Assembly: GCF_001463905.1 (NCBI RefSeq)
Contig: NZ_BBWR01000009.1
Span: forward strand, 96,207 to 160,206
Source: Aureimonas frigidaquae
GTDB taxonomy: Bacteria > Pseudomonadota > Alphaproteobacteria > Rhizobiales > Rhizobiaceae
Length of the DNA: 64,000 nucleotides
Direction of reading: 5' to 3'
Position numbers and translations under genes: made by a program
Notes under the pieces: generated by a model
What the model saw: only the letters and a program-made list of their open reading frames with translations
Databases searched by the model: none
Told to the model about the DNA's origin: nothing
Part shown: one piece after another, positions 28,722 through 37,962 of the stretch
Numbering within the stretch: position 1 is the first letter of the stretch
Layout of the letters: every line of letters starts with the position of its first letter

Positions 28722-31712
28722 TCAGAAGCGGTAGCTCGCATCCACCATGCCGCCATGCCGGTCGACGCCATCGCCCAAGCTCCCGAAATAGGATACGCCG
28801 AAGCGCAGGCTGCGCGTTATGTCGACCGCGATCCCGGCCTTCAGGCTGACGCTGTCCTCTCCCACCGGGGTGCCCTGCGCCTCGAAGGGAAGCCCGCCCA
28901 GGAAGGCAAGCTGCGCTGCAGGCACGCTATCCCCGAAGGCGTGGTTCCAGGCCGCTTCCGCATAGACTTCCCCGGCAAGTCTGCCGAGCGGTGCGCGCAA
29001 TCTTGCACCGAGAGACGAGAAGGTGACGTTCTCGCGTCCGCTGGCGACGCTCAAGGCGGCATCGCCCCCGCTTTCCGCGAAGGCATCGGTATCGACCATG
29101 ACGTGCGTCACCCCGACGAAGGGTTCGAGCAGCATGATCGAAACGGGCAGGGCGTAGGCAAGTTCGGCAAAGGCTGAGGCCGTGCTGGCATCGTAATCGG
29201 CGTTGAGCGTATCCCCGAAGAGCGGGAAGGCGATGCTGCGCTGCGTCGCCACGCTGTGCCAGCCATAGGTGCCGCCAGCGCTCAGGCGAAAGCCGTTCCA
29301 CTGCGCACCGCCATACAGGCCGAGGAGGAGACTGTCGGTATCGGCCGTGGAGCCGCGGGCCGCGACATCGAAGGAGGAGCGGCCATACAGGGCCGCAGCG
29401 CCCAGAAAGGCCCGTTCGCCAATGGCCGCGTCCAGCCCCGCCATAACCCCGCCCTTACGCACATCGCCCTCAGCGGCATTGCCGTCGCCCGCGCGTGTGC
29501 CGCCATCGCCGAAGCCGGCGGCCCAGGCGCCAAGGTCGTGGACGCGCGTGGCCTCACCCTGCAGCGGTGCCGCCAGGCCAGGCTCCATGCGCTGCGCGCG
29601 GGCCAGCATGCCCTGCTGCAGCATTCGGTTGGTTTCCATCAGCTCGGTGCGAAGGCTGGCATGGACTTCGCCCGACAGAAGATCGAAAGCCTGCCGGGCA
29701 TTGTCGGCGTTGCCGGACAGGACGGCCCGCTGCGCAAGATTGGCGGCCGGCGCACTGTCGAGACCCGCGCCCGCATTGCGCTGGTTGAAGGTGGCGCCCA
29801 CCGCCGCGAAGGGCAGGCTGTTGCGTGTGAGCCCGAGCAGCGCCGTCGTGCCCGTATAGGCCAGGACGGGATCCAGGAAGGCATAGTCGGACTGGACCGT
29901 GCCGAAGGTTCCGGTGAGCCCGCCATCGGCGGACAGGATCGCCGTTGCCGGTCCCGGCGTATAGAGGCCGAACTGGGTGATCCTCAGCCCGGCGCCGTCG
30001 ATGCTCGCCGCGCCTGTCACGGCAAGGGAATCGGCCGCGGAGCCGGTCGTCTCGACCAGGTAGACGCTGCCGGGCGACAGGGTCAGATCCCCGGCGACGG
30101 ACAAGGTGCCGATGCCGGGGCCGGGCGCGACGAAGGCGCCGGACAAAAGAGTGATCGGACCGGCGGTGCCCGTGCCGGTCAGGCCGGCGCCACCCTCTAC
30201 CGTGAGGGCCGAGAGTGGCAGCGCGCCGTCGAGCTGCAAAATGCCGGCCGCGACCCGCGTCGGCCCGAAGATGGCGCTGTCCCCGGCAATGACGAAAGTG
30301 CCGGTGCCGATCTTCACGATGCCACCTGCACCGGTGAAGAGCCCTGAGAAAACGCTGGACGCGTTACTGCCGCCCAGCGTCAGGATGTTGGCTGCCAGAT
30401 CCACCTGGCCGCCGCCGGCGAGCGAGCCGATCGTCTGATCGAACCCGGCAATGTCCAGGAGCGCGCCGGGCGCGACGGTCACATCGGACAAGGGTGCGAA
30501 GGCGCCGGCATTGGCCGCCTGCAGCGTGCCGGCTGCAACGATGGTCGGCCCCGTATAGAGGTTCACGCCAAGAAGGCGCAGGGTCCCCGGCCCGACCTTC
30601 TGCAGGGAGCCTCCGACGCCACCGGCCACGCCGCCATCGGCAAAGCCGCCGACCGTGGTGTCCAGCCCGTTGCTGCCGACCGTGACACGGTTGGCGCCCA
30701 GGAAGATCTGCCCCGTGCCGAGCAGGGAGCCGAAGCTCGTGCCGCCATTGGCGAGCGCCGAGATGTCCAGGATGGCCCCGTCGTCGAGCCGCATTTCGGC
30801 CGCCCCGCCCGAGGCATTGCCGGCGAAGCTGGTGCGCCCGCCGGTCTGGGTCTGGATCAGCGCATCCGCTGCCGTGGCGCTGCCCGAAAAGGCGAGCGTG
30901 CCGCCATTGGTGATGTCGGCCGTCCCGGCGCTGGCATTGCCGCTCAGGGCGATGCTGCCGGAGGCGTTGTTGGTGATGGTGGCGCCGGCAAGGCTGGCGG
31001 TGTCGGTTGCGGTCAGGGCACCATTATTGGCGATGAAGGCTGCACCGGCATTGCTGTTGCCGGACAGGGCGATGCTGCCGGATGCATTGTTCGTGATGCT
31101 GCGGCCGGATGCCGTGCTGGAGCCCATGAAGGCGACGACACCGCTATTGTCCAGGAGGTTCTCGCCGGCGACGGCGGCGCCGTCGAACTCGATCCGGCCG
31201 GTCTGGTTGTTGGTGATGACCGCATTGCCCGCCGTGGCATTGCCCCGGAAGGCCGCAAACCCACTATTGGCGATGACGGCGCTGCCCGCAGAGGCCCCGT
31301 TGTCGAAGGTCAGCGTGCCGGCACCGTTGTTGACGATGGTCGCATCACCGGCCGTTGCTGTATCGACAAAGGCAGTTGTGCCGTTGTTGGTCAGCGCGGC
31401 AGAGCCGGCCGTGCTGGCGCCGGAGAACTGTGCCGACCCACCGCTGTTGGTGATGATCTGCGCGTCCCCCGCGCTCGCACTGTCCTGGAAGCTGACGGAC
31501 TGCCCTTCATTGCGCGTAATCTGTGCATCGCCGGCATTCTCGGTGCCCGAATAGACGATGACGTCACTGTCCGTGATGGCGAAGGGGGCAGCGCCGGATT
31601 CGGGCGACATATCGAAGGGCGCAGTTTGCGCAAAGGCCGCCGGGGCGATCGCCACCAAAGCCGAAGCCTGAAGCGCCAGCCGCATGCCGCACCGTGTCGC
31701 ACGTCGAATCAT
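28722..31712 (-). CDS. Autotransporter with repetitive passenger and C-terminal beta-barrel
   Basis: A 996-residue type V secreted protein. It has a signal peptide (residues 1-28, ending AAFA). The passenger begins with about a dozen degenerate repeats of 17-22 residues built on GDAxIxNNxxGxxxFxxxASAG (about 50-320), followed by standard autotransporter beta-helix sequence with Gly/Thr-rich turns (LGVNLYTGPTIVAAGTLQ). Residues about 720-996 form the autotransporter barrel, ending in YRF as expected for the BAM signal. ATG 31712 follows GGAGGGGTCCGC. There is no visible protease or adhesin motif in the passenger. The likely role is surface display or adhesion. Confidence 0.9.
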   Translation of the reverse strand: MIRRATRCGMRLALQASALVAIAPAAFAQTAPFDMSPESGAAPFAITDSDVIVYSGTENAGDAQITRNEGQSVSFQDSASAGDAQIITNSGGSAQFSGASTAGSAALTNNGTTAFVDTATAGDATIVNNGAGTLTFDNGASAGSAVIANSGFAAFRGNATAGNAVITNNQTGRIEFDGAAVAGENLLDNSGVVAFMGSSTASGRSITNNASGSIALSGNSNAGAAFIANNGALTATDTASLAGATITNNASGSIALSGNASAGTADITNGGTLAFSGSATAADALIQTQTGGRTSFAGNASGGAAEMRLDDGAILDISALANGGTSFGSLLGTGQIFLGANRVTVGSNGLDTTVGGFADGGVAGGVGGSLQKVGPGTLRLLGVNLYTGPTIVAAGTLQAANAGAFAPLSDVTVAPGALLDIAGFDQTIGSLAGGGQVDLAANILTLGGSNASSVFSGLFTGAGGIVKIGTGTFVIAGDSAIFGPTRVAAGILQLDGALPLSALTVEGGAGLTGTGTAGPITLLSGAFVAPGPGIGTLSVAGDLTLSPGSVYLVETTGSAADSLAVTGAASIDGAGLRITQFGLYTPGPATAILSADGGLTGTFGTVQSDYAFLDPVLAYTGTTALLGLTRNSLPFAAVGATFNQRNAGAGLDSAPAANLAQRAVLSGNADNARQAFDLLSGEVHASLRTELMETNRMLQQGMLARAQRMEPGLAAPLQGEATRVHDLGAWAAGFGDGGTRAGDGNAAEGDVRKGGVMAGLDAAIGERAFLGAAALYGRSSFDVAARGSTADTDSLLLGLYGGAQWNGFRLSAGGTYGWHSVATQRSIAFPLFGDTLNADYDASTASAFAELAYALPVSIMLLEPFVGVTHVMVDTDAFAESGGDAALSVASGRENVTFSSLGARLRAPLGRLAGEVYAEAAWNHAFGDSVPAAQLAFLGGLPFEAQGTPVGEDSVSLKAGIAVDITRSLRFGVSYFGSLGDGVDRHGGMVDASYRF

Positions 31713-31813
31713 GCGGACCCCTCCACCGATCGTTAACTACTATGGGTAGCAGGTAACGCTTTAGGCTACGATGCTGGAACGAGGCGTGAGGACGCCACGG
31801 TGTCCGTTTTGGG

Positions 31814-32785
31814 TCAGGCCGTTGCCACACGGTTACGGCCGGCAGTCTTGGCGGCATACATGGCGCGGTCGGCGCGTTCGAGCCACGCTTCCAATGTTTC
31901 GCCATCCTGCAGCGTGGCGATGCCGAAGCTTGCGGTGAAGGTGAGCTGCGGCAGATCGACAAGCCGCGCTGCCTCGATCGCCGCGCGCAGTCGTTCCGCC
32001 CCGATGGAAGCGCTGGCGGCATCGGTATCGTGCATCAGGACGGCGAATTCCTCGCCGCCGAGCCGCCCCAGGGCTTCGTCGCGGCGCATGCTGTCGGACA
32101 CGGCCCGCGCGGTGGCCTTGAGCACCGCGTCCCCGGCTGCATGGCCATAGGTGTCGTTGATCGATTTGAACCGGTCGAGATCGAAGGTCACGATGGAGAG
32201 CGGACGGTGATTGCGCGCATGGGCGGACACGGCCTGATCGAGAAGTTCCCGAAAGGCGCGGCGCGACCATGTGTCCGTGAGCTGGTCCCGCGCCGCGATC
32301 TGACGCAGCTCGAAATTGGCCATGGCCAGGCGCGAGAAGCGCTTGAGCAGCTCGATGTCACGCGCGGTAAAGGCGCGTGGCGCGGTATCGGCAATACAGA
32401 TCGTGCCGATATTGTATCCGTCCGGCGTCGTCAGCGGCGCGCCGAGATAGGAACGCACCGCCATGGGACCGGTCACCAGCGGGTGGTTGCGAAAGCGCTC
32501 GTCCTGAAGCGTATCGTCGACGGCCACGATGCTGTCCTGCCGGATCGTGTACTGGCAAAAGGTCATCTCGACCGGCAGTTCCGATATGTCCGCGCCCTGA
32601 ATGGATTTCAGCCAGGCCCGCCGGTCGTCCAGCAGGGCGATGTAGGCCATGCTCGCGCCATAGACGCCGGACGCCAGCTCCGTCAGATGGTCGGATTCCG
32701 CATCCGGCTGCGAGCCGATGAGCCCGGTGCGCTCCAGCGCGGCAAGCCGGCCGGGCTCGTCGTGAAGCTTGACATCGTGCTGCAT
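31814..32785 (-). CDS. GAF-GGDEF diguanylate cyclase
   Basis: A 323-residue cytosolic sensor enzyme. Residues about 20-160 form a GAF domain of the kind with FCQYTIRQDSIVAVDD and YLGAPL. Residues about 165-320 form a GGDEF domain with active-site GGEEF in RLGGEEFAVL, plus DLDRFKSINDTYGH. It should make cyclic di-GMP from two GTP. The residues before the active site read RRDE, so the canonical RxxD inhibitory site is not kept. There is no membrane segment. It stands alone between an autotransporter and an exporter. Confidence 0.93.
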   Translation of the reverse strand: MQHDVKLHDEPGRLAALERTGLIGSQPDAESDHLTELASGVYGASMAYIALLDDRRAWLKSIQGADISELPVEMTFCQYTIRQDSIVAVDDTLQDERFRNHPLVTGPMAVRSYLGAPLTTPDGYNIGTICIADTAPRAFTARDIELLKRFSRLAMANFELRQIAARDQLTDTWSRRAFRELLDQAVSAHARNHRPLSIVTFDLDRFKSINDTYGHAAGDAVLKATARAVSDSMRRDEALGRLGGEEFAVLMHDTDAASASIGAERLRAAIEAARLVDLPQLTFTASFGIATLQDGETLEAWLERADRAMYAAKTAGRNRVATA

Positions 32786-32877
32786 GCCGCATCCTTCCCA
32801 CGTGGCAGGTTGCAGAGCAAATTAGGGCGGCTCCCGGGTTTGTGCAGGCCTATGGGCCTTGGGCCGGCCTTGAGGAC

Positions 32878-34617
32878 CTAGCTTGCAACCTGCAGAAAAT
32901 CCGCCGTGTCGCCCTGGGCCGCGTTCAGGCGGGCATAGGCGCCACCCCGCGCGACAAGCTCTGCGTGACTTCCGGTCTCGATCACCCGGCCGCCATCGAT
33001 GACGACGATCCGGTCCGCATGGCGGATCGTGGACAGGCGGTGGGCGATGATCAGGGATGTCCGGCCAACGGACAGTTCGGCCAGTGCACCCTGGATGGCG
33101 CGCTCGGTTTCCGTGTCGAGCGCGGAGGTCGCCTCGTCGAGGACCAGGATCGCCGGATCCTTCAGGAACATGCGGGCGATGGAGAGGCGCTGCTTCTGCC
33201 CGCCGGACAGCTTCACACCGCGTTCGCCGACGATCGTATCGAGGCCGTCGGGCAGGGATGCCACGGTTTCCGTAAGGTTCGCGCGCTCCACGGCAGCGAT
33301 GATATCCTGTTCGGACGCGTCGAGCCGGCCATAGGCGATGTTTTCCCGCACCGTTCCGGCAAACAGGAAGACGTCCTGCTGCACGACCCCGATATGGCTG
33401 CGCAGGGAGGTGAGGGTCATGTCACGGATATCGACATCGTCGATCGCGATCCGCCCGCGCGAGACATCGTAGAAGCGCGGAACCAGCGAGCAGATCGTCG
33501 TCTTGCCCGCGCCGGAGGGGCCGACGAAGGCCACCGTTTCGCCGGGAGCGATGAAGAGGTCGATCCCGTTCAGGACGGGCCGCCCCTCGACATAGGAAAA
33601 ATGCACGTCCTCGAAGCGGATGGCGCCACGCAGCCGGCCCATGTCCCGCGCGCCGGGCCTGTCGACGATATCGGGCATGGTGTCGAGGAATTCGAGGTAA
33701 CGGCGAAAGCCCGCAATGCCCTTGGGGTAGGTTTCCAGGACGGCGGCGATCTTTTCGACGGGGCGGAAGAAGACATTGACGAGCAGGAGGAAGCTGACGA
33801 AGCCGCCGATCGTCAGGTTGCCGGCCATGACGTACCAGGTGCCCGCCACCATGACGATAACCTGCGTCAGCCGCATGGACATGTAGTTCAGCGACTGGCT
33901 GGCCGCCATGATGCGGTAGGCATCGAGCTTGCGGGCCCGATACTGGAGATTGTCCTGCCGGAACAGAGTGCGTTCGTGATCCTCGTTGGTGAAGGATTTC
34001 ACCACGCGGATACCGCCGACATTCTCCTCGATCCGGGCGTTGAAATCACCCACGCTGCGGTAGATGCCGCGCCACGTATCGGCCATGCGCGCGCCATAGC
34101 GCACGGTCAGCCATGTGCCGATGGGCACGATGGCGGCCGTGATCAGCGCAAGTTCGACATGGATGTAGAGCATCAACACGAAGGCGCCGATGAAGGTCAT
34201 GATGGCGATGAACAGATCTTCGGGCCCGTGATGGGCGATCTCGCCGATTTCCTCCAGGTCTTTCGTCAAACGTCCGACGAGATGCCCCGTCTTGTTGTTG
34301 TCGAAATAGCTGAAGGACAGTTTCTGCAGGTGGTCGAAGGCGCGCGCCCGCATCTCGGTTTCGATGTTGATGCCGAGCATGTGACCGAAATAGGTGACAA
34401 CCGCCATCAGCCCCGTATTGGCGACATAAAGGATCAGAAGCCCAGCCGATGCTGCCAGCACCATGCCCCATTGCAGCGACGGCAAGAGATCGTCCACGAA
34501 AAGTTTCACCGCCAGCGGAAAACCCAGTTCCAGTAGGCCGGCCACCACGGCGCAACCGAAATCCAGCGCGAAGAGACCCTTCCAGGGTGCGTAATAGGCG
34601 AAGAATCTTTTCAGCAT
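32878..34617 (-). CDS. MsbA-like ABC exporter (fused permease-ATPase)
   Basis: A 579-residue half-transporter that should act as a homodimer in the inner membrane. Six membrane helices occupy about residues 10-300. The nucleotide-binding domain has Walker A GPSGAGKTT, the signature LSGGQKQR and Walker B ILVLDEATSALD, followed by the H-loop IAHRLST. Half-transporters of this group export lipids, peptides or drugs; the substrate cannot be told. It sits beside a BrkB-family gene on the same strand. Confidence 0.92.
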   Translation of the reverse strand: MLKRFFAYYAPWKGLFALDFGCAVVAGLLELGFPLAVKLFVDDLLPSLQWGMVLAASAGLLILYVANTGLMAVVTYFGHMLGINIETEMRARAFDHLQKLSFSYFDNNKTGHLVGRLTKDLEEIGEIAHHGPEDLFIAIMTFIGAFVLMLYIHVELALITAAIVPIGTWLTVRYGARMADTWRGIYRSVGDFNARIEENVGGIRVVKSFTNEDHERTLFRQDNLQYRARKLDAYRIMAASQSLNYMSMRLTQVIVMVAGTWYVMAGNLTIGGFVSFLLLVNVFFRPVEKIAAVLETYPKGIAGFRRYLEFLDTMPDIVDRPGARDMGRLRGAIRFEDVHFSYVEGRPVLNGIDLFIAPGETVAFVGPSGAGKTTICSLVPRFYDVSRGRIAIDDVDIRDMTLTSLRSHIGVVQQDVFLFAGTVRENIAYGRLDASEQDIIAAVERANLTETVASLPDGLDTIVGERGVKLSGGQKQRLSIARMFLKDPAILVLDEATSALDTETERAIQGALAELSVGRTSLIIAHRLSTIRHADRIVVIDGGRVIETGSHAELVARGGAYARLNAAQGDTADFLQVAS

Positions 34618-34693
34618 GGCATGTCTTCCGGATACGAGCCCCGTGGCTAGTATTCTGGATAGGTGATGTCAACTTTAGCGGCAGGTGAACGGC

Positions 34694-35809
34694 TTACACC
34701 TCGTGGCCCAGCGTATCGGCCATGCGTGCGCCACGCAGCCCCATGGGGCGCGGGCGTTTGACGGTGGTATCGATCTCGGTCTGATGCTCCATCTCGGCGT
34801 TCAATTCGGCGCCCAGAAGAATGACCATGGAGGAAATCCAGATCCAGGTCATGAAGCCGATGACGGCGCCGAGCGAGCCATAGGTTTCGTCATAGGAGCC
34901 GAAGTTCTGGGCGTACCAGGAAAAGGCGATCGAGAAGATAACCCAGAGAAGCGCAGCGAGCGCCGCGCCCCAGGACACCCAGCGCCAGCGCGCACGGGTG
35001 CGGCTGGGTCCGAAGCGGTAGATGATCGACAGGCCGCCCGCGACGACGACCAGGAAGATCGGCCAGCGCAGGAGCAGAAGCCAACCTTCGAGAACGCCGA
35101 AGTGCAGAAACTCCATGACGATGGGCAGAAGGATGACGCCCGCCACCGCCAGGATGAGGAACAGGATCGCGGCCAGGGTGAAGCCCAGCGTCACGAGCGT
35201 CAGCACGATGAAGCTGCGTTTCTCCTCTTCCTCATAGACGATGTTCATGGCGTCGAAGAGGGTTTTCATGCCGGCATTGGCGCTCCACAGCGCTACGCCG
35301 AGGCCGAAGACCATGCCGAAGCCGAGCTGGCTCGCCCCCTTGCTGGCGACCCGCTCCATCTGCTCGCCCAATATGCTGACGGCGCCGCTCGGCAGGAAGT
35401 CACCCATGAGGTTGAGTTGCTGCGACAGGCTCGCCGCATCGGTGAACAGGCCGTAGATGGAGATGAGCGCGGTGATGGCCGGAAACAGGGCCAGGAGGGC
35501 ATAGAAGGTCATACCCGCGGCGACGAGCATCAGCCGGTCGTGCGAGAATTCCTGGATCGTGCGCCAGAGAATATCCTTCCAGCCCCGCGCCGGGATTTGC
35601 GAGGGTGTTTCGACCCCGCGTCCATGCGGGTCGGCCAGGGGATCGTGGTCGGGGACTGCGCGTGTCTGCGAGCGTGCGTCATCGAGATCGCGGGCTGTCA
35701 GCCATGCGAAGGCGCCGAGCGCCGCCGCGGACACGATGCCTGTCGTAATGCCTGCCCAGTCGGGCCCTGTCCGACGCACCGTCGCACCCTTTTGCGCAAA
35801 TCTGGCCAT
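34694..35809 (-). CDS. YihY/BrkB-family inner-membrane protein
   Basis: A 371-residue membrane protein. One N-terminal helix (AGITTGIVSAAALGAFAWL) is followed by a linker and then the BrkB/YihY core with about six helices. The core includes MTFYALLALFPAITALISIYG and the conserved W-x-x-N/AGMKTLFDAMN segment. ATG 35809 follows GAGGGGAAGC. The family was once called ribonuclease BN in error; its transport role is unresolved. It lies about 75 bp upstream of the ABC exporter on the same strand and may be co-transcribed. Confidence 0.9.
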   Translation of the reverse strand: MARFAQKGATVRRTGPDWAGITTGIVSAAALGAFAWLTARDLDDARSQTRAVPDHDPLADPHGRGVETPSQIPARGWKDILWRTIQEFSHDRLMLVAAGMTFYALLALFPAITALISIYGLFTDAASLSQQLNLMGDFLPSGAVSILGEQMERVASKGASQLGFGMVFGLGVALWSANAGMKTLFDAMNIVYEEEEKRSFIVLTLVTLGFTLAAILFLILAVAGVILLPIVMEFLHFGVLEGWLLLLRWPIFLVVVAGGLSIIYRFGPSRTRARWRWVSWGAALAALLWVIFSIAFSWYAQNFGSYDETYGSLGAVIGFMTWIWISSMVILLGAELNAEMEHQTEIDTTVKRPRPMGLRGARMADTLGHEV

Positions 35810-35926
35810 GCTTCCCCTCGCAACGCCATCTTGATCGTTGCACAGGCAACGCATGACGCGCCGCTTCGATCCCGAGTTCGTGAGCCGTGACCGAAGCCTT
35901 GGCGCAAACCAGCAGCACCCAACGGG

Positions 35927-36277
35927 TCAGGGCCGGGCGCGCAGCCGGGACAGAAGACGTATGGCGACCACGCCGAGGCCTGCGCCCAGGACCGCTCCGC
36001 CCGCCTTGAACAGGAAATCCTCCACGCGCCCGTGCCGCCCCGGCACGAGGTTCTGCGACAGTTCCAGCCCGGCGCCGCCGGCGATGAGGAGCAAGAGTAC
36101 CAGTGGCCAGCGGCGCGGATAGCCTGCGCCGAACAACCCGCCCAGAACCACGAAGGCGGCCAGCCGCTCGATATCGACATCCGCGGACGATACCGGGCGC
36201 ATCGAGATGGGACTCAGCGTCACGAAGATGACGGCGCCAAGCGCCAGCCAGGCAGCCAATCGGATCAGGCTCAACAC
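35927..36277 (-). CDS. VanZ-like membrane protein
   Basis: A 116-residue protein with three to four hydrophobic segments. LSPISMRP, LAAFVVLGGLFG, GLELSQNLVPGRHGRVEDFLF and KAGGAVLGAGLG fit the VanZ-like family. GTG start at 36277. The function of these small VanZ proteins outside teicoplanin resistance is unknown. It is a single gene between brkB and a lytic transglycosylase. Confidence 0.75.
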   Translation of the reverse strand: MLSLIRLAAWLALGAVIFVTLSPISMRPVSSADVDIERLAAFVVLGGLFGAGYPRRWPLVLLLLIAGGAGLELSQNLVPGRHGRVEDFLFKAGGAVLGAGLGVVAIRLLSRLRARP

Positions 36278-36357
36278 TCAGGCGCTCTCCCGGACATGAG
36301 ACCCATCGGACATAGAGCTAGGATGGCGTATCTGTAAATCACCCCTGGTTCAGATCG

Positions 36358-36933
36358 TCATCCGGGGCAGCGCCGCAACTGCGCTTCGTAGCGTGTGGCC
36401 ATATTGGCCGTTCGCCGCGCAGCGCCCTGGATCGCCGTATTGCTGCGCCAGTTCCCGCGCGCATAGCCCGCATGCCCGGAATAATAGGCAAGGTACAGAT
36501 TGTACGGATCGGTGCGGCTGATGCCGTTCCGTCGATGGCTCGTATGGTGATACCACCCGACGAAGCGGATCGCGTCCTCGAAGTTGGAGCGGCGCGCCAT
36601 GCTGCGCCCCGTAACGCGCTGATACTCCTCCCAGGTGCCGTTCAGCGCCTGGGCATAGCCATAGGCGGTGGAGCGGCGCTTCCACGGAATGACACCCAGG
36701 AGCTTGGTGCGCGGCGGTCGTGCCCGCGCCTCGAAATTGGACTCCGCCTGAATCGTGGCAAGGAGGATCGGGACGGGAACGCCATATTCGCGTTGGGTCC
36801 GCTCGGCCGCGCCGCGCCAATCGGTGAACAGGCCATCATTCTGTTGGAAGATCGCGCAACTGTTGGCCGTGTTCGTCGGCTTGGACGCACAGGCTGCCAG
36901 CGGCAGGAGAAGGGCGAGCATCAGATAACGCAT
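36358..36933 (-). CDS. SLT-domain lytic transglycosylase lipoprotein
   Basis: A 191-residue predicted outer-membrane lipoprotein (lipobox LPLAAC) that should cleave peptidoglycan glycan strands. The catalytic Glu is in IQAESNF, followed by AYGYAQALNGTWEEY where GLMQ normally sits, and later AYYSGHAGYARGNW. This resembles the MltE/EtgA-like small transglycosylases seen next to secretion systems, but no secretion genes are here. ATG 36933 places the lipobox correctly. Confidence 0.85.
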   Translation of the reverse strand: MRYLMLALLLPLAACASKPTNTANSCAIFQQNDGLFTDWRGAAERTQREYGVPVPILLATIQAESNFEARARPPRTKLLGVIPWKRRSTAYGYAQALNGTWEEYQRVTGRSMARRSNFEDAIRFVGWYHHTSHRRNGISRTDPYNLYLAYYSGHAGYARGNWRSNTAIQGAARRTANMATRYEAQLRRCPG

Positions 36934-37061
36934 GGCAGGTCCTCTCATGGGCAAGACCTACAATTTGAAGGGTTAAGGCTCCCTTGCTTCCGTCAACGCA
37001 ATTGCAGCTATGCGCCGTGCGCTCGCTTTCATCTTATCGTGAAAAGCATTAAAGCCGCGCG

Positions 37062-37958
37062 ATGAACGCCCCTTCGCTCACTCTACGGCATTTCTTCCTG
37101 GCGCTTCTGGTTGTCGCCGTCTGGGGCACGAACTTCGTCGTCATCCGCGTGGCGCTCGATCACCTGCCGCCGCTTCTTTTTGCCGGGCTGCGCTTCACGC
37201 TGGCCTTTCTGCCGCTGGCCTTCGTCCTGAAGCGGCCTGCGGTTCCGTGGTGCCACCTCGTTGCTTATGGGCTGCTGATCGGGTCGGGTCAGTTCGGTCT
37301 GCTTTTCATCGCCATGAAGGGCTCGATCTCGCCCGGGCTCGCCTCCCTGGTCATCCAGTGCCAGGTGTTCTTCACGATCGGGCTGGCCATGTGGCTCGGC
37401 GCAGAGCGGGTCCGCGGCTTCCAATGGGCGGCCTTGATGCTGGCCGGCGGCGGGCTCGGCGTCATCATGCTCAACACGGGCGGCGATACGAGCGTTTATG
37501 GCGTCCTCATGGTGCTGGCCGCGGCGATGAGCTGGGCGCTCGGCAACATGGTCGCCAAACGCAGCGCAGTGCAAAACATGCTGCCCTATGTGGTCTGGGC
37601 GAGCCTCTTCTCGGCCCCGCCGCTTCTGATCCTGTCCCTCGCGCTGGAGGGCTGGCCGGCCATCCGCCATGGAATCTTCACCGCCGATCTGGCCACCTGG
37701 GGTGCCGTCCTGTGGCAGACGGTCGGCAATACGCTGTTCGGATACGGCGCCTGGGGCTATCTCCTGAACCGCTACCCGGCCGCGACGGTGACGCCCATGG
37801 CGCTTCTCGTTCCCGTTTTCGGAATGGGCGCATCGGCGCTGTGGTTGGGTGAAGCGTTGCCGGGCTGGAAGCTTGCGGCGGCGGGACTCGTCATCAGCGG
37901 TCTGGCGCTCGGGATCCTGTATCCGCGGTGGCGGGCGCTGCGCGCCCGCCAGGCCTGA
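37062..37958 (+). CDS. eamA: EamA-family metabolite exporter (DMT superfamily)
   Basis: A 298-residue inner-membrane protein with ten hydrophobic helices in two EamA repeats. The N-terminus (VVAVWGTNFVVIRVALDHLPPLLFAGLRF) matches the EamA/YdeD O-acetylserine-cysteine exporter group closely, as does SPGLASLVIQCQVFFT. Substrate assignment follows from the family only. It is a single gene with about 100 bp before it, convergent with terC. Confidence 0.85.
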   Translation: MNAPSLTLRHFFLALLVVAVWGTNFVVIRVALDHLPPLLFAGLRFTLAFLPLAFVLKRPAVPWCHLVAYGLLIGSGQFGLLFIAMKGSISPGLASLVIQCQVFFTIGLAMWLGAERVRGFQWAALMLAGGGLGVIMLNTGGDTSVYGVLMVLAAAMSWALGNMVAKRSAVQNMLPYVVWASLFSAPPLLILSLALEGWPAIRHGIFTADLATWGAVLWQTVGNTLFGYGAWGYLLNRYPAATVTPMALLVPVFGMGASALWLGEALPGWKLAAAGLVISGLALGILYPRWRALRARQA

Positions 37959-37962
37959 CGGT

